DNA of 64,000 bases from Paraburkholderia madseniana (GCF_009690905.1 NZ_VOSW01000028.1:31394-95393), one strand, 5' to 3'; shown: positions 1 to 8,982, counted from the stretch's first letter. Notes: a model not told the origin generated them from the letters alone. Program-made: numbers and translations.

Positions 1-940
1 CGAGCAGACGTTCCGCCTGGCCCGCGTCGCGGATGCTTTGCGCATGCATCACAGGCAGCTTCACCACCGACTTGATCCCGGCCGCGAGATGCACGAACGG
101 CTCGGGCGGCAGCGCCATCGGCGGCATGCAGTTCGCCAGCGTGTTGTGCGTATCCGCGCCGGAACCGATCACGCCGAGGTAGTCGATCAGACCGCTTTCG
201 CTCATCGCCTGGGCGATCTCTTTCAGTTGTTCGTGATCGAGACCGTCTTCATGGAATTCATCGCCACACATGCGCAAACCGACGCAGAAATCCGCGCCTA
301 CCGCTTCGCGCACCGCCTTCAACACTTCCGTGCCAAAGCGCAGGCGGTTTTCGAGCGAGCCGCCCCATTCGTCGGTACGGAAATTCGTGCGCGGGCTCCA
401 GAACTGATCGATCAGGTGCTGGTGGGCCGCAGAAATCTCGATGCCGTCCATGCCGGCATCTTTCACACGCTTGGCAGCCGCGGCAAAGTCCGTGATGATG
501 CGGCGAATCTCTTCCACTTCGATGATCTTCGCATTGCCGCGGTGTACCGGCTCACGCACGCCGGATGGCGACATCAAATGCGGCCAATGCTCGCCATGAA
601 ACGCCGAGCGGCGGCCCATATGCGTGGCCTGAATCATGATCTTTGCGCCGTGCTGATGCATGGCTTCGGCGAGCCGGGCGAGCGGATCGATGATCTTGTC
701 GGTCGAGAGATTCACCGACTTCCACCAGCCTTGCGGACTGTCGATCGACACCGGGCTCGAGCCGCCGCACACGGCGAGGCCGACGCCGCCCTTGGCCTTC
801 TCTTCGTAGTAACGGATATAACGATCGCCGGGCAGACCGCCCGGCTCCGCATACACCTCGGCGTGCGCGGTGCTGACGATGCGGTTGCGCAAAGTCAGTT
901 TGTTCAGCGTGAGAGGCTTGAAAAGGTTCGGGTAACGCAT
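1..940 (-). CDS. dgcA: Dimethylglycine catabolism FMN oxidoreductase DgcA (partial, runs off left edge)
   Basis: The minus strand is open from an ATG at 940 to the window edge, giving about 313 N-terminal residues of an old-yellow-enzyme type NADH:flavin oxidoreductase. It begins MRYPNLFKPLTLNKLTLRNR and continues with the barrel motifs STAHAEVYAEPGG, CGGSSPVSID and GIEISAAHQHLIDQFWSP that bind FMN and substrate in this family. In Pseudomonas, DgcA together with DgcB demethylates dimethylglycine to sarcosine. The V4R-type gene, the dipeptidase-like gene and glyA upstream on the same strand match the gene neighbourhood of Pseudomonas dgcA, which supports this name over a generic 2,4-dienoyl-CoA reductase. 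The C-terminal FAD/NAD part lies outside the window. Confidence 0.85.
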   Translation of the reverse strand, partial: MRYPNLFKPLTLNKLTLRNRIVSTAHAEVYAEPGGLPGDRYIRYYEEKAKGGVGLAVCGGSSPVSIDSPQGWWKSVNLSTDKIIDPLARLAEAMHQHGAKIMIQATHMGRRSAFHGEHWPHLMSPSGVREPVHRGNAKIIEVEEIRRIITDFAAAAKRVKDAGMDGIEISAAHQHLIDQFWSPRTNFRTDEWGGSLENRLRFGTEVLKAVREAVGADFCVGLRMCGDEFHEDGLDHEQLKEIAQAMSESGLIDYLGVIGSGADTHNTLANCMPPMALPPEPFVHLAAGIKSVVKLPVMHAQSIRDAGQAERLL

Positions 941-980
941 CGCGATCGACCTCGGAATGAATAGGCTGTGTGCGTTGTTG

Positions 981-1517
981 TTACGACGCGAGCGGCGACA
1001 CTTCGAACACGCAGTGATCGTGGCCTTCGGCCGCGCAGCGCGCTTCCTTCGAATGGGACGGCGGACCCTTGCGCTGTCCATCCGGCGCGGTGTCGTTGAC
1101 CCAGTCCATCGCGCCCGCGAACCAGCCGGCGAACATGTAGCAAAGCTTGCCTTCCTTGCCCGGCTGCGCAAGCACGAACGACGAGTGGTGCAATTCAATG
1201 CGGGCGCGCGAGCTGGACGGATCGGCTTCCGTAATCGTGAAGAGGCCCCAACCGCGTTGCGACAGGCGGTTCAGGTAATGCTCGAACACCGCCATACCCG
1301 CAATGCCGTGCTGTTTCGCTTCCTTGTCGCACCAGAAATACGCGGACTTGTAGCCGGCCTTGTAGAGAATCTCGGCATACGTGTCGATGCCGAGCGCTTC
1401 CTCGACAGCCGTGTGGTTATTCGTGAAGAAGTGGCGCGGCACGTAAAGCATCGGCAGCGCGTCGGTGGTCCAGACGCCGGTGTTCGGATCGACGTCGATA
1501 GGCAGTTGGGGTTGCAT
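981..1517 (-). CDS. V4R/DUF5943-type protein of the dimethylglycine operon
   Basis: This is a 178-residue protein beginning MQPQLPIDVDPNTGVW. The ATG at 1517 is preferred over an upstream in-frame ATG at 1604 because a GGAG sits six bases before it. The C-terminal half (GWGLFTITEADPSSSRARIE, then CYMFAGWFAGAMDWV and CAAEGHDHCVFEV) resembles the 4-vinyl-reductase (V4R) fold, a small-molecule or cofactor binding domain with Cys and His near the C-terminus. The same gene lies between the dipeptidase-like gene and dgcA in Pseudomonas. Its function is not known to me. A role as an accessory of DgcA is inferred from position only. Confidence 0.75.
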   Translation of the reverse strand: MQPQLPIDVDPNTGVWTTDALPMLYVPRHFFTNNHTAVEEALGIDTYAEILYKAGYKSAYFWCDKEAKQHGIAGMAVFEHYLNRLSQRGWGLFTITEADPSSSRARIELHHSSFVLAQPGKEGKLCYMFAGWFAGAMDWVNDTAPDGQRKGPPSHSKEARCAAEGHDHCVFEVSPLAS

Positions 1518-1560
1518 GTGGGGCTCCGTTTTTATAGGTTCAGGTTCTGTGAATGGCGAA

Positions 1561-2532
1561 TCAGACCTTCCAGACTTCGCCGAACACGCGCACCCAGTTT
1601 TCACCCATGATCTTCTTGATGCGCGTCTCGCTCCAGCCTGCGCGTTCCATCGCGGCCGTCAGGTTCGGAAACTCGCCGATCGTGCGAATGCCTTCCGGAT
1701 TCACCACTTTGCCGAAGTTCGTCAACTGGCGATAACGGCCCTTGTCGTGCGTGATCCAGTCGAAGAACTCAGTGCTATAGCCTTGCGTGAAGTCCGTACC
1801 AATGCCGACCTGGTCTTCGCCGATCAGGTTCACCACGTATTCGATTGCTTCGATATAGTCTTCGACGGTCGCGTCCGGGCCGCGCTTCAGGAACGGCGCA
1901 AACATCGTCACACCAACGAAACCGCCTGCATCGGCGATCTCTTTGAGTTGCTCGTCGCTCTTGTTGCGCGGATGCTCTTTCAGGCCCGACGGGCAGCAAT
2001 GCGAGTAGCACACCGGCTTGTTCGAGGCCGCGATCGCTTCGGACGACGTCTTGCCGCCCACATGCGAGAGGTCGACCATGATGCCGACGCGATTCATCTC
2101 CTGAATCACTTCACGGCCATAGCCCGACAGACCGCCGTCGCGTTCATAGCAGCCCGTGCCGACCAGATTCTGCGTGTTGTAGCAAAGCTGGACCACGTTC
2201 ACGCCGAGGTCCTTGAAGGCCTCGATATAGCCGAGGTTGTCTTCGAACGCATGCGCGTTCTGGAAACCAAAAATGATGCCGGTCTTGTTCTCTTTCTTCG
2301 CACGCAAGATGTCGTCGGTGGTGCGCACGAGGGTCAGGATCTCGCCGTATTCGCGGATCTGCTGCTTCATCTCGGCGATGTTGTCGACGGTTTTCTGGAA
2401 GCTTTCCCAGACCGACACTGTGCAGTTCACTGCGGTTACGCCGCCCTTGCGCATGTCCTCGAACACCGAACGCTCGAACTTCGAAATGTTCAGGCCGTCG
2501 ATGATGATGCTGTTGTCGTGCAGAGTGCTCAT
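1561..2532 (-). CDS. M19 (membrane dipeptidase) family protein lacking part of the metal site
   Basis: The 323-residue product has the TIM-barrel fold signature of peptidase family M19, with conserved late histidines in VDLSHVG (His157) and CYSHCCP (His178) and a GIGTDF loop. The N-terminal Asp-Gly-His-x-Asp metal motif reads IDGLNIS here, so the His and the Asp are both replaced (Leu14, Ile16). The bridging Glu position appears to be Gln91 in FGFQNAHAFED. A normal binuclear zinc dipeptidase is therefore unlikely. The gene sits between glyA and the V4R gene in the dimethylglycine operon, as in Pseudomonas (PA5396 neighbourhood), which suggests a job in methylated-amine catabolism rather than peptide hydrolysis. 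Confidence 0.8.
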   Translation of the reverse strand: MSTLHDNSIIIDGLNISKFERSVFEDMRKGGVTAVNCTVSVWESFQKTVDNIAEMKQQIREYGEILTLVRTTDDILRAKKENKTGIIFGFQNAHAFEDNLGYIEAFKDLGVNVVQLCYNTQNLVGTGCYERDGGLSGYGREVIQEMNRVGIMVDLSHVGGKTSSEAIAASNKPVCYSHCCPSGLKEHPRNKSDEQLKEIADAGGFVGVTMFAPFLKRGPDATVEDYIEAIEYVVNLIGEDQVGIGTDFTQGYSTEFFDWITHDKGRYRQLTNFGKVVNPEGIRTIGEFPNLTAAMERAGWSETRIKKIMGENWVRVFGEVWKV

Positions 2533-2550
2533 CGTTTGCTCCAGGCGTGC

Positions 2551-3825
2551 TTAGTAGATGGGAAAGCGTTCGCACAGCGCGAAAATCTCGCGGCGCACGC
2601 GTTGTTCTGTTGCGGCATGGCCTTCCGGGTGATCACGCAGCGCGTCGAGCACCTCGACGATCAGCCGCCCGACTTCGCGGAACTCACTCACGCCAAAGCC
2701 GCGCGTCGTGCCCGCCGGGGTGCCGAGGCGAACGCCGGAAGTGACAGTCGGCTTCTCGGTGTCGAAAGGAATGCCGTTCTTATTGCAGGTGATGCCTGCG
2801 CGTTCCAGCGCCTGTTCGACCTGATTGCCTTTGAGGCCCTTCGGGCGCAGATCGACCAGCAGCAGATGGTTGTCCGTGCCGCCCGTGACCAGATCGACGC
2901 CACCCGCCTTCAACACTTCGCCGAGTGCCTGCGCATTCGCGAGCACGTTATCGATGTAGGTTTTGAAACCCGGTTGCAGCGCCTCGCCGAACGCCACCGC
3001 CTTGCCGGCGATCACATGCATCAGCGGGCCACCCTGCAAGCCCGGGAACACGGCAGAGTTGATCTTCTTGGCGATGTCTTCGTCATTCGTCAGAACAAAG
3101 CCGCCGCGCGGCCCGCGCAACGTCTTGTGCGTGGTCGACGTGACGACATGCGCGTGCTCGACCGGATTCTGGTGGCGGCCGGCCGCGATAATCCCGGCGA
3201 TGTGCGCCATATCCACCATCAGCTTCGCGCCCACGCCATCGGCGATCGCGCGCAACCGTGCGAAATCCAATGCGCGCGGATAAGCCGAAAAGCCCGCGAT
3301 CAGCAGCGCCGGTTTGTGCTGCTGCGCGAGTTCCTCGATCTGCTCGTAATCGATCAGCATCGTGTCGCGATTCACGCCGTATTGGACCGCGTTGAACCAC
3401 TTACCCGACATTGCCGGCTTGGCGCCGTGGGTCAGGTGGCCGCCCGCGTCGAGCGACATGCCGAGCACCGTGTCGCCCGGCTTCACCAAGGCGAGCATCA
3501 CGGCGCCGTTGGCCTGCGCGCCGGAATGCGGCTGCACGTTGGCGAATTTCGCGTTGAAAATCTGCTTGATGCGATCGAGCGCCAGCGTTTCGACCACGTC
3601 GGCGTATTCGCACCCGCCGTAATAGCGCTTGCCCGGATATCCTTCCGCGTATTTGTTGGTCAGCACCGAGCCCTGCGCTTCGAGCACCGCGCGCGACACG
3701 ATGTTTTCCGACGCGATCAATTCGACTTGCGACTGCTGGCGCTCCAGCTCTTTCAAAATGGCGCCGCGCACCGCCGCGTCACGCGTGGCCAGCGATTCTT
3801 CGAAGAAAGGATTCGGGTTCGACAT
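2551..3825 (-). CDS. glyA: Serine hydroxymethyltransferase
   Basis: The 424-residue enzyme interconverts glycine plus 5,10-methylene-tetrahydrofolate and serine with PLP. The PLP lysine is Lys234 in the motif VVTSTTHKTLRGPRGG. The EGYPGKRYYGGCEY and DMAHIAGIIAAG segments are typical of the family. The start at 3825 (MSNPNPFFEESLATRDAAV) gives the usual SHMT length; an upstream in-frame start would add 32 atypical residues. It is the first gene of a minus-strand operon glyA - M19 protein - V4R protein - dgcA. In this setting it captures the one-carbon units released by sarcosine and dimethylglycine demethylation to make serine, which SdaA can then deaminate. Confidence 0.95.
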   Translation of the reverse strand: MSNPNPFFEESLATRDAAVRGAILKELERQQSQVELIASENIVSRAVLEAQGSVLTNKYAEGYPGKRYYGGCEYADVVETLALDRIKQIFNAKFANVQPHSGAQANGAVMLALVKPGDTVLGMSLDAGGHLTHGAKPAMSGKWFNAVQYGVNRDTMLIDYEQIEELAQQHKPALLIAGFSAYPRALDFARLRAIADGVGAKLMVDMAHIAGIIAAGRHQNPVEHAHVVTSTTHKTLRGPRGGFVLTNDEDIAKKINSAVFPGLQGGPLMHVIAGKAVAFGEALQPGFKTYIDNVLANAQALGEVLKAGGVDLVTGGTDNHLLLVDLRPKGLKGNQVEQALERAGITCNKNGIPFDTEKPTVTSGVRLGTPAGTTRGFGVSEFREVGRLIVEVLDALRDHPEGHAATEQRVRREIFALCERFPIY

Positions 3826-4281
3826 GGAAAGTCCGTGGGGTGGTTGGCGAAGGACCGGAAGCGGCTGTGAAGCCTGGCTATGAAGCGGGCTGCTGATCGG
3901 GCTGTGAAGCCCTGCTGCCACCGGTCTGCATTGGGTCTATTCTTGACTCTCGCCCCGCGCGCCAATTTACGAATTCAGACGCGTTCTTTGCCTTTTCCGC
4001 CATGAGCGACCTTTTTCGACAAGTCACGATGGCAGGTTTCGAACGATCGTTAGCTGTTCGCGCTTTTGCTGCACTGCAGCTGATCGTTGTGCGCAGTTCG
4101 GGTGCGCGTGTGGACTCAGGTAGCTCCGTTCTGGTGCCGTTCGTGTAGCGATCCGACTGTATTGATGCGCAACCGAGGGTTTAGCCTGATGGCACGTTAG
4201 TTGCGCTCGTCCTCAAAATTGCAGGAGTCGCCGCCCCCCACGGCGACGCGACATTACAGATTCGAAGGATTCATTTCCCCC
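3826..4281. promoter_or_regulatory. Divergent promoter region between glyA operon and GbdR-like regulator
   Basis: This 456-base gap separates two divergent genes. It contains a perfect 10-base palindrome AACGATCGTT at 4042-4051 and a 13-base palindrome GCTGCA-C-TGCAGC at 4068-4080. These are candidates for operator half-sites, but I cannot assign either to a named regulator. No open frame with recognisable protein was seen. Confidence 0.45.
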
Positions 4282-5277
4282 ATGTCCACCGATCGCACGG
4301 CGTCGCTGTCGCACTTTGCATTCATGCCGGTGCCGAACTTCACGATGATCGCGTTCACCAACGCGATCGAAGTTCTCCGCATGGCGAACTACCTGACTGG
4401 ACAAACGCTTTACCGCTGGTCGATTGTGAGTCCCGAAGGCGGCCCGGTGATGGCGAGCAACGGCCTCTCGGTCGATACCGGTCCGGTCGAGTGTGTCGGT
4501 CAGCCGGATATCGTGTTCGTGGTCGGCGGTATCGACGTGCAGCGCGCCACCACCCCTGCCCACCTCGTCGCGCTGCGCCGCTTCGCCCGCATGGGCAGCG
4601 TGCTCGGCAGCCTGTGCACCGGCACCTATGCGCTGGCGCGTGCCGGCTTGCTGGCCGGTTACGCGTGTGCGATTCACTGGGAGAACATGTCGGCGCTCAA
4701 GGAAGAGTTTCCCGACACGCGCTTTCTGAAAGAACTGTTCGTGATCGATCGCGATCGCGTCACGTGCACGGGTGGCGTGGCGCCGCTCGACATGATGCTC
4801 AACCTGATCACGCCGCGGGTCGGTACAGCGCGCGTCACACAGATCGCGGAGCAGTTCATCGTCGAACACGTGCGCGATAACAGCGCCCAACAGAAAATGC
4901 CGCTGGTGGCGCGACTTGGATCGGCCAACAAGTCGCTCTTCGAAGTGATCTCGCTGATGGAAAACAACATCGAAGAGCCGCTTTCGCGCGAAGAACTCGC
5001 ACGACTCGCCGGCATGTCACAGCGGCAATTGCAGCGCCTGTTCCGCGAACATCTCGGGATGACGCCGACGCATTACTATCTGACGCTGCGCTTGCGGCGC
5101 GCCCGCGAGTTGCTGCTGCAGACCGACATGTCGATCATGCACATCACGATGGCTTGCGGCTTCCAGTCGGCTTGCCACTTCTCGAAGAGCTATCGCGACG
5201 CGTTCGGCACCGCGCCGACGCGCGAACGGCGCAAGCAGGCGCCGTCGCTGGCGGCAGCGCCCGTCATGGCGGCTTGA
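4282..5277 (+). CDS. GATase1-AraC transcriptional activator, GbdR/CdhR-like
   Basis: The 331-residue protein has an N-terminal DJ-1/PfpI-like (GATase1) ligand domain (about residues 10-190, with the elbow Cys112 in LCTGTYAL) and a C-terminal AraC helix-turn-helix domain (about 225-320, EELARLAGMSQRQLQRLFRE and MACGFQSACHFSK). This is the architecture of GbdR, the glycine betaine and dimethylglycine activator of Pseudomonas, and of CdhR for carnitine. The gene is divergent from the glyA-dgcA operon, which it may activate. The start at 4282 is chosen because the conserved domain begins just after it and an AAGGA lies 12 bases upstream. A close paralogue lies at 29411-30412, so which of the two is the true GbdR is undecided. 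Confidence 0.85.
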   Translation: MSTDRTASLSHFAFMPVPNFTMIAFTNAIEVLRMANYLTGQTLYRWSIVSPEGGPVMASNGLSVDTGPVECVGQPDIVFVVGGIDVQRATTPAHLVALRRFARMGSVLGSLCTGTYALARAGLLAGYACAIHWENMSALKEEFPDTRFLKELFVIDRDRVTCTGGVAPLDMMLNLITPRVGTARVTQIAEQFIVEHVRDNSAQQKMPLVARLGSANKSLFEVISLMENNIEEPLSREELARLAGMSQRQLQRLFREHLGMTPTHYYLTLRLRRARELLLQTDMSIMHITMACGFQSACHFSKSYRDAFGTAPTRERRKQAPSLAAAPVMAA

Positions 5278-5401
5278 GTCGATTGCCTCACTGATTGATA
5301 ACTTCACCGCCTGAGAACACAACACATGCGTCGAACGGGAACCCGCTCAGCGCATGCGTCGTGATCACGCTGTTCTGCCTTGCGTGACAAAGTCTCAGGC
5401 A

Positions 5402-5419
5402 GGACCGCGAAGGCGGTCC
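5402..5419. terminator. Hairpin between convergent regulator and fdhA
   Basis: GGACCGC and GCGGTCC form a 7-bp stem with a GAAG loop, followed by CTTT on the plus strand. It lies between the stop of the plus-strand regulator and the stop of minus-strand fdhA, so it can serve both directions. Confidence 0.5.
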
Positions 5420-5429
5420 CTTTCCGCCC

Positions 5430-6629
5430 TTAAGCCGCTTTCAACAGCCCGTGCGGGTCGATCACAAACTTCTTCGGCGCGCCGCCATCGAACTGCCGGT
5501 AACCGTCCGGGGCCTGGTCGAGCGAGACAACCGTCACGTTCACGATATCCGCAATCGGCAAGCGGTCCCACAGGATCGCCTGCATCAGATTGTGGTTGTA
5601 CTTCATCACCGGCGTCTGCCCGGTGTGGAACGAGTGCGACTTGGCCCAGCCGAGGCCGAAACGGATGCTCAGGCTGCCTTTGCGGGCGGCGGCATCGGTG
5701 GCGCCCGGATCGTCCGTTACATACAGACCCGGAATGCCGATCGCGCCCGCAGCTCGCGTGATTTCCATCAGCGAATTGAGCACCGTGGCCGGCGCTTCCT
5801 CATGCGAACCGCTGCTGCCATGACCATGCGCCTCGAAACCGACGCAGTCCACCGCGCAATCCACTTCGGGCTTGCCAAGAATCTGTTCGATCTGCTCGCC
5901 GAGCGTCGCGTCCTTCGAAAGGTCGATGGTCTGGAAACCCATCTTGCGAGCATGCGCCAGACGCGCCTCATTCATATCGCCGACGATCGTGCAGGCCGCG
6001 CCCAGCAAGCGCGCCGAAGCGGCGGCGGCCATTCCCACCGGCCCCGCGCCTGCAATGTAGACCGTAGCGCCGGGCTTCACACCCGCCATCACCGCGCCGT
6101 GATAGCCGGTCGGCAGAATGTCGGACAGGCACGTCAGGTCGCGGATCTTCGACATTGCCTGAGCGTGGTCGGGGAATTTCAGCAGATTGAAGTCGGCGTA
6201 CGGCACCAGCACGTACTCGGCCTGGCCGCCGATCCAGCCGCCCATGTCGACGTAGCCATAAGCGCCACCCGCCCGCGACGGATTCACGTTCAGGCACACG
6301 CCGGTGTGCTGCGCCTTGCAAGTCGGACAGCGTCCGCAAGCGACGTTGAACGGCACCGACACCAGGTCGCCGACCTTCAACGTTTCAACGTCGCGGCCCA
6401 CCTCGATCACCTCGCCGGTGATCTCGTGACCGAGTACGAGGCCGACCTCGGCGGTCGTGCGGCCGCGCACCATGTGCTGATCGGAGCCGCAAATATTCGT
6501 GCTGACCACCTTCAGGATCACGCCGTGACCGATTGACCGGCCACGCGGATCGACCATCTTCGGGAAGTCGATCGACTGAACTTCCACCTTGCCCTGCCCT
6601 AGATACACGACGCCGCGATTGCTGCTCAT
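5430..6629 (-). CDS. fdhA: Glutathione-independent formaldehyde dehydrogenase
   Basis: The 399-residue zinc alcohol dehydrogenase family protein matches FdhA, which oxidises formaldehyde to formate with bound NAD. Catalytic zinc ligands are visible at Cys47 (STNICGSD) and His68 (VLGHEITGEV). Structural-zinc cysteines are at 98, 101, 104 and 112 (CGRCPTCKAQHTGVC). The Rossmann motif is AGAGPVGMAAA. The long form with GYVDMGGWIGGQAEYVLVPYAD is characteristic of the glutathione-independent subgroup. Formaldehyde arises from demethylation of dimethylglycine and sarcosine, so its place between dgcA and betIBA fits detoxification within the same pathway. Confidence 0.93.
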   Translation of the reverse strand: MSSNRGVVYLGQGKVEVQSIDFPKMVDPRGRSIGHGVILKVVSTNICGSDQHMVRGRTTAEVGLVLGHEITGEVIEVGRDVETLKVGDLVSVPFNVACGRCPTCKAQHTGVCLNVNPSRAGGAYGYVDMGGWIGGQAEYVLVPYADFNLLKFPDHAQAMSKIRDLTCLSDILPTGYHGAVMAGVKPGATVYIAGAGPVGMAAAASARLLGAACTIVGDMNEARLAHARKMGFQTIDLSKDATLGEQIEQILGKPEVDCAVDCVGFEAHGHGSSGSHEEAPATVLNSLMEITRAAGAIGIPGLYVTDDPGATDAAARKGSLSIRFGLGWAKSHSFHTGQTPVMKYNHNLMQAILWDRLPIADIVNVTVVSLDQAPDGYRQFDGGAPKKFVIDPHGLLKAA

Positions 6630-6801
6630 TTGTCTGTCTCCATGTCTCGTGAGCGGCGCGCCTGACTCTACGTGACGCGCCGTTCAACGAGCGTAGCGCC
6701 CGCTGAAACAAAGGACATGTACCGAACACGACACCGGTTTGGCAGGAACCGACACGCCGGGCGCAACCCATGCCCACGCTGATGCAACCCGGTTTTTATT
6801 G

Positions 6802-6815
6802 ATTGACCGTTCAAT
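6802..6815. promoter_or_regulatory. Probable BetI operator overlapping the betIBA promoter
   Basis: ATTGA-CCGT-TCAAT is an inverted repeat 67 bases before the betI start. The right part of its left arm contains TTGACC, which could serve as a -35 box. TetR-family BetI repressors usually bind such ATTGA/TCAAT palindromes next to their own genes and are released by choline. The assignment rests on position and pattern only. Confidence 0.5.
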
Positions 6816-6881
6816 ATAAAAAAACTAGTATTCCCCATCGAACACTTGGGCGGCCGGCCTGCGCCTGCCGCCTCCAGCACC

Positions 6882-7469
6882 ATGCCCAAACTTGGAATGC
6901 GCGAAATCCGCCGCGCCCAACTGATCGACGCAACCCTGCTGACCATCGACCAGACGGGCCTCGCCGGTGCGACGCTCGCTTCGGTCGCGCAGCGCGCGAG
7001 CATTTCCACCGGCATCGTCAGTCACTATTTCGGCGACAAGGACGGTTTGCTCGAAGCCACCATGCGCCATGTGCTGCGCGATCTGTGGCAAGCCACGTCA
7101 AGACGTCGCCGTGCAGCGAAGGCGGATCCGCGCTCGAAATTGCGCGCGGTCGTTGCGGCGAATTTCGACGCCGAGCAGACCAGCGGCCCGGTCATGAAAA
7201 CGTGGCTCGCTTTCTGGTCCGAGAGCATGCATAAGCCGCAATTGCGGCGGCTTCAATACGTGAACACGCGGCGTTTGAACTCGAACCTGTGTGCGGATTT
7301 TTCTAAAGCGCTGCCGCGTCCGGCGGCGCGCCGTGCGGCGAGCGGCCTCGCGGCGTTGATCGACGGGCTGTGGCTGCGCGGTGCTTTGTCCGGTGAGCCG
7401 TTCGATACCAAGGCGGCGCTGCGCGTCGCGAACGAATACATCGATCTGGTGCTGGAAGCACGCAGCTAG
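6882..7469 (+). CDS. betI: TetR-family repressor BetI
   Basis: The 195-residue protein begins MPKLGMREIRRAQLIDATL and has an N-terminal TetR helix-turn-helix (LASVAQRASISTGIVSHYFGDKDGLLEATM, given here as its two halves LASVAQRASISTG and IVSHYFGDKDG). The C-terminal part carries the BetI-typical segments TWLAFWSESMHKPQLRRLQ and IDGLWLRGALS. BetI represses choline oxidation genes and is relieved by choline. The start at 6882 gives the usual BetI length. It is the first gene of betI-betB-betA, with betB starting 31 bases downstream. Confidence 0.93.
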   Translation: MPKLGMREIRRAQLIDATLLTIDQTGLAGATLASVAQRASISTGIVSHYFGDKDGLLEATMRHVLRDLWQATSRRRRAAKADPRSKLRAVVAANFDAEQTSGPVMKTWLAFWSESMHKPQLRRLQYVNTRRLNSNLCADFSKALPRPAARRAASGLAALIDGLWLRGALSGEPFDTKAALRVANEYIDLVLEARS

Positions 7470-7500
7470 ACCGGTGACATTTACAGAAAAGGAGCAACTC

Positions 7501-8970
7501 ATGGCGGTATTCGAAACGCAACGTCTCTACATAGGCGGCGCCTACGTCAACGCGACCAGTGGCGAGACCTTCGACACGCTCGACCCCGCCACGGGCGAAA
7601 CGCTCGCCGCCGTGCAACAAGCCTCAGCGGCCGACGTGGATCGCGCGGTGCAATCCGCACGCGACGGCCAACGCGAGTGGGCCGCGCTCACGGCGATGCA
7701 GCGCTCGCGCATCTTGCGCCGCGCGGTCGAGATCCTTCGTGAACGCAATGACGAACTCGCCGCACTCGAAACACGCGACACCGGCAAGGCGATTGCGGAG
7801 ACCCGGGCGGTCGATATCGTCACCGGCGCGGACGTGATCGAGTACTACGCAGGGTTGGCGACCGCCATCGAAGGTCAGCAGATTCCGCTGCGGCCTTCGT
7901 CGTTTGTCTATACGCGGCGTGAACCGCTGGGTGTGTGTGCTGGAATTGGTGCATGGAATTATCCGATCCAGATTGCGTGCTGGAAATCGGCGCCCGCCCT
8001 GGCAGCCGGCAACGCGATGATCTTCAAGCCGAGCGAGATCACGCCGCTGTCCGCGTTGAAACTCGCCGAGATTTATACCGAAGCCGGTGTACCGGCCGGC
8101 GTGTTCAACGTCGTGCAAGGCGACGGCCGCGTGGGGGCGATGCTCGCCGCGCATCCGGACATCGAAAAGATTTCATTCACCGGTGGCGTTGAAACGGGCA
8201 AGAAGGTGATGTCGCTGGCGGGCGCCTCGTCGCTGAAAGAAGTGACGATGGAACTGGGCGGCAAGTCCCCCCTGCTCGTCTTCGACGACGCCAACCTCGA
8301 ACGGGCCGCCGACATCGCGATGAGCGCCAACTTCTTCAGCTCCGGCCAGGTCTGCACGAACGGTACACGTGTATTCGTGCAGCGTAGCGTGCTGGAACGG
8401 TTCGAAGCGCTGGCGCTGGAACGTGTAAAGCGAATTCGCGTCGGCGCGCCCACGGACGTCGACACCAACTTCGGCCCGCTGGTCAGCGCCTCGCAATTGC
8501 AGAAAGTGCTCGGCTACATCGAGAGCGGCGTGCAGGAAGGCGCGCGGCTCATTGCCGGCGGCAAGCGGCTGACGGAAGGCCATTTCGGCAACGGCCAGTA
8601 CGTCGAACCGACGGTTTTCACCGGCTGCCATGACGACATGCGGATCGTGCGCGAAGAAATCTTCGGCCCGGTGATGAGCATCCTCGTTTTCAACGACGAA
8701 GACGAAGTGATCTCGCGGGCCAATAACACCGCTTACGGTCTTGCTGCGGGCGTTGTCACCGAGAATCTGGCGCGTGCGCATCGCGTGATCCATCGACTCG
8801 AAGCGGGTATCTGCTGGATCAACACCTGGGGCGAGTCGCCCGCGGAAATGCCGGTGGGCGGCTACAAGCAATCGGGCGTCGGCCGTGAGAACGGCATCAC
8901 CACGCTCGAACACTACACGCGCATCAAGTCCGTGCAGGTCGAACTCGGCCCGTATCAACCGGTGTTCTAA
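7501..8970 (+). CDS. betB: Betaine aldehyde dehydrogenase
   Basis: The 489-residue NAD(P)-dependent aldehyde dehydrogenase oxidises betaine aldehyde to glycine betaine. The catalytic cysteine is Cys285 in SSGQVCTNGTR and the general-base glutamate is Glu251 in VTMELGGKSP. Length and these positions agree with BetB. A strong AAAAGGAG ribosome site lies seven bases before the ATG at 7501. The gene is the middle of betIBA and ends 12 bases before betA. Confidence 0.95.
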   Translation: MAVFETQRLYIGGAYVNATSGETFDTLDPATGETLAAVQQASAADVDRAVQSARDGQREWAALTAMQRSRILRRAVEILRERNDELAALETRDTGKAIAETRAVDIVTGADVIEYYAGLATAIEGQQIPLRPSSFVYTRREPLGVCAGIGAWNYPIQIACWKSAPALAAGNAMIFKPSEITPLSALKLAEIYTEAGVPAGVFNVVQGDGRVGAMLAAHPDIEKISFTGGVETGKKVMSLAGASSLKEVTMELGGKSPLLVFDDANLERAADIAMSANFFSSGQVCTNGTRVFVQRSVLERFEALALERVKRIRVGAPTDVDTNFGPLVSASQLQKVLGYIESGVQEGARLIAGGKRLTEGHFGNGQYVEPTVFTGCHDDMRIVREEIFGPVMSILVFNDEDEVISRANNTAYGLAAGVVTENLARAHRVIHRLEAGICWINTWGESPAEMPVGGYKQSGVGRENGITTLEHYTRIKSVQVELGPYQPVF

Positions 8971-8982
8971 GGAGTGTTGGGG

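Noticed and set aside
1465..3870. An 801-codon plus-strand open frame
   Set aside because: It lies antisense to the dipeptidase-like gene and glyA, is rich in Arg/His/Ala as expected from the complement of GC-rich coding DNA, and matches no protein family.
4068..4080. Palindrome GCTGCA-C-TGCAGC as a further copy of the porin/ABC operator
   Set aside because: It shares only the TGCA-N-TGCA core, has different flanks (GC instead of TC/GTTC), and lies in the unrelated betaine cluster without a promoter at the 28-base distance.
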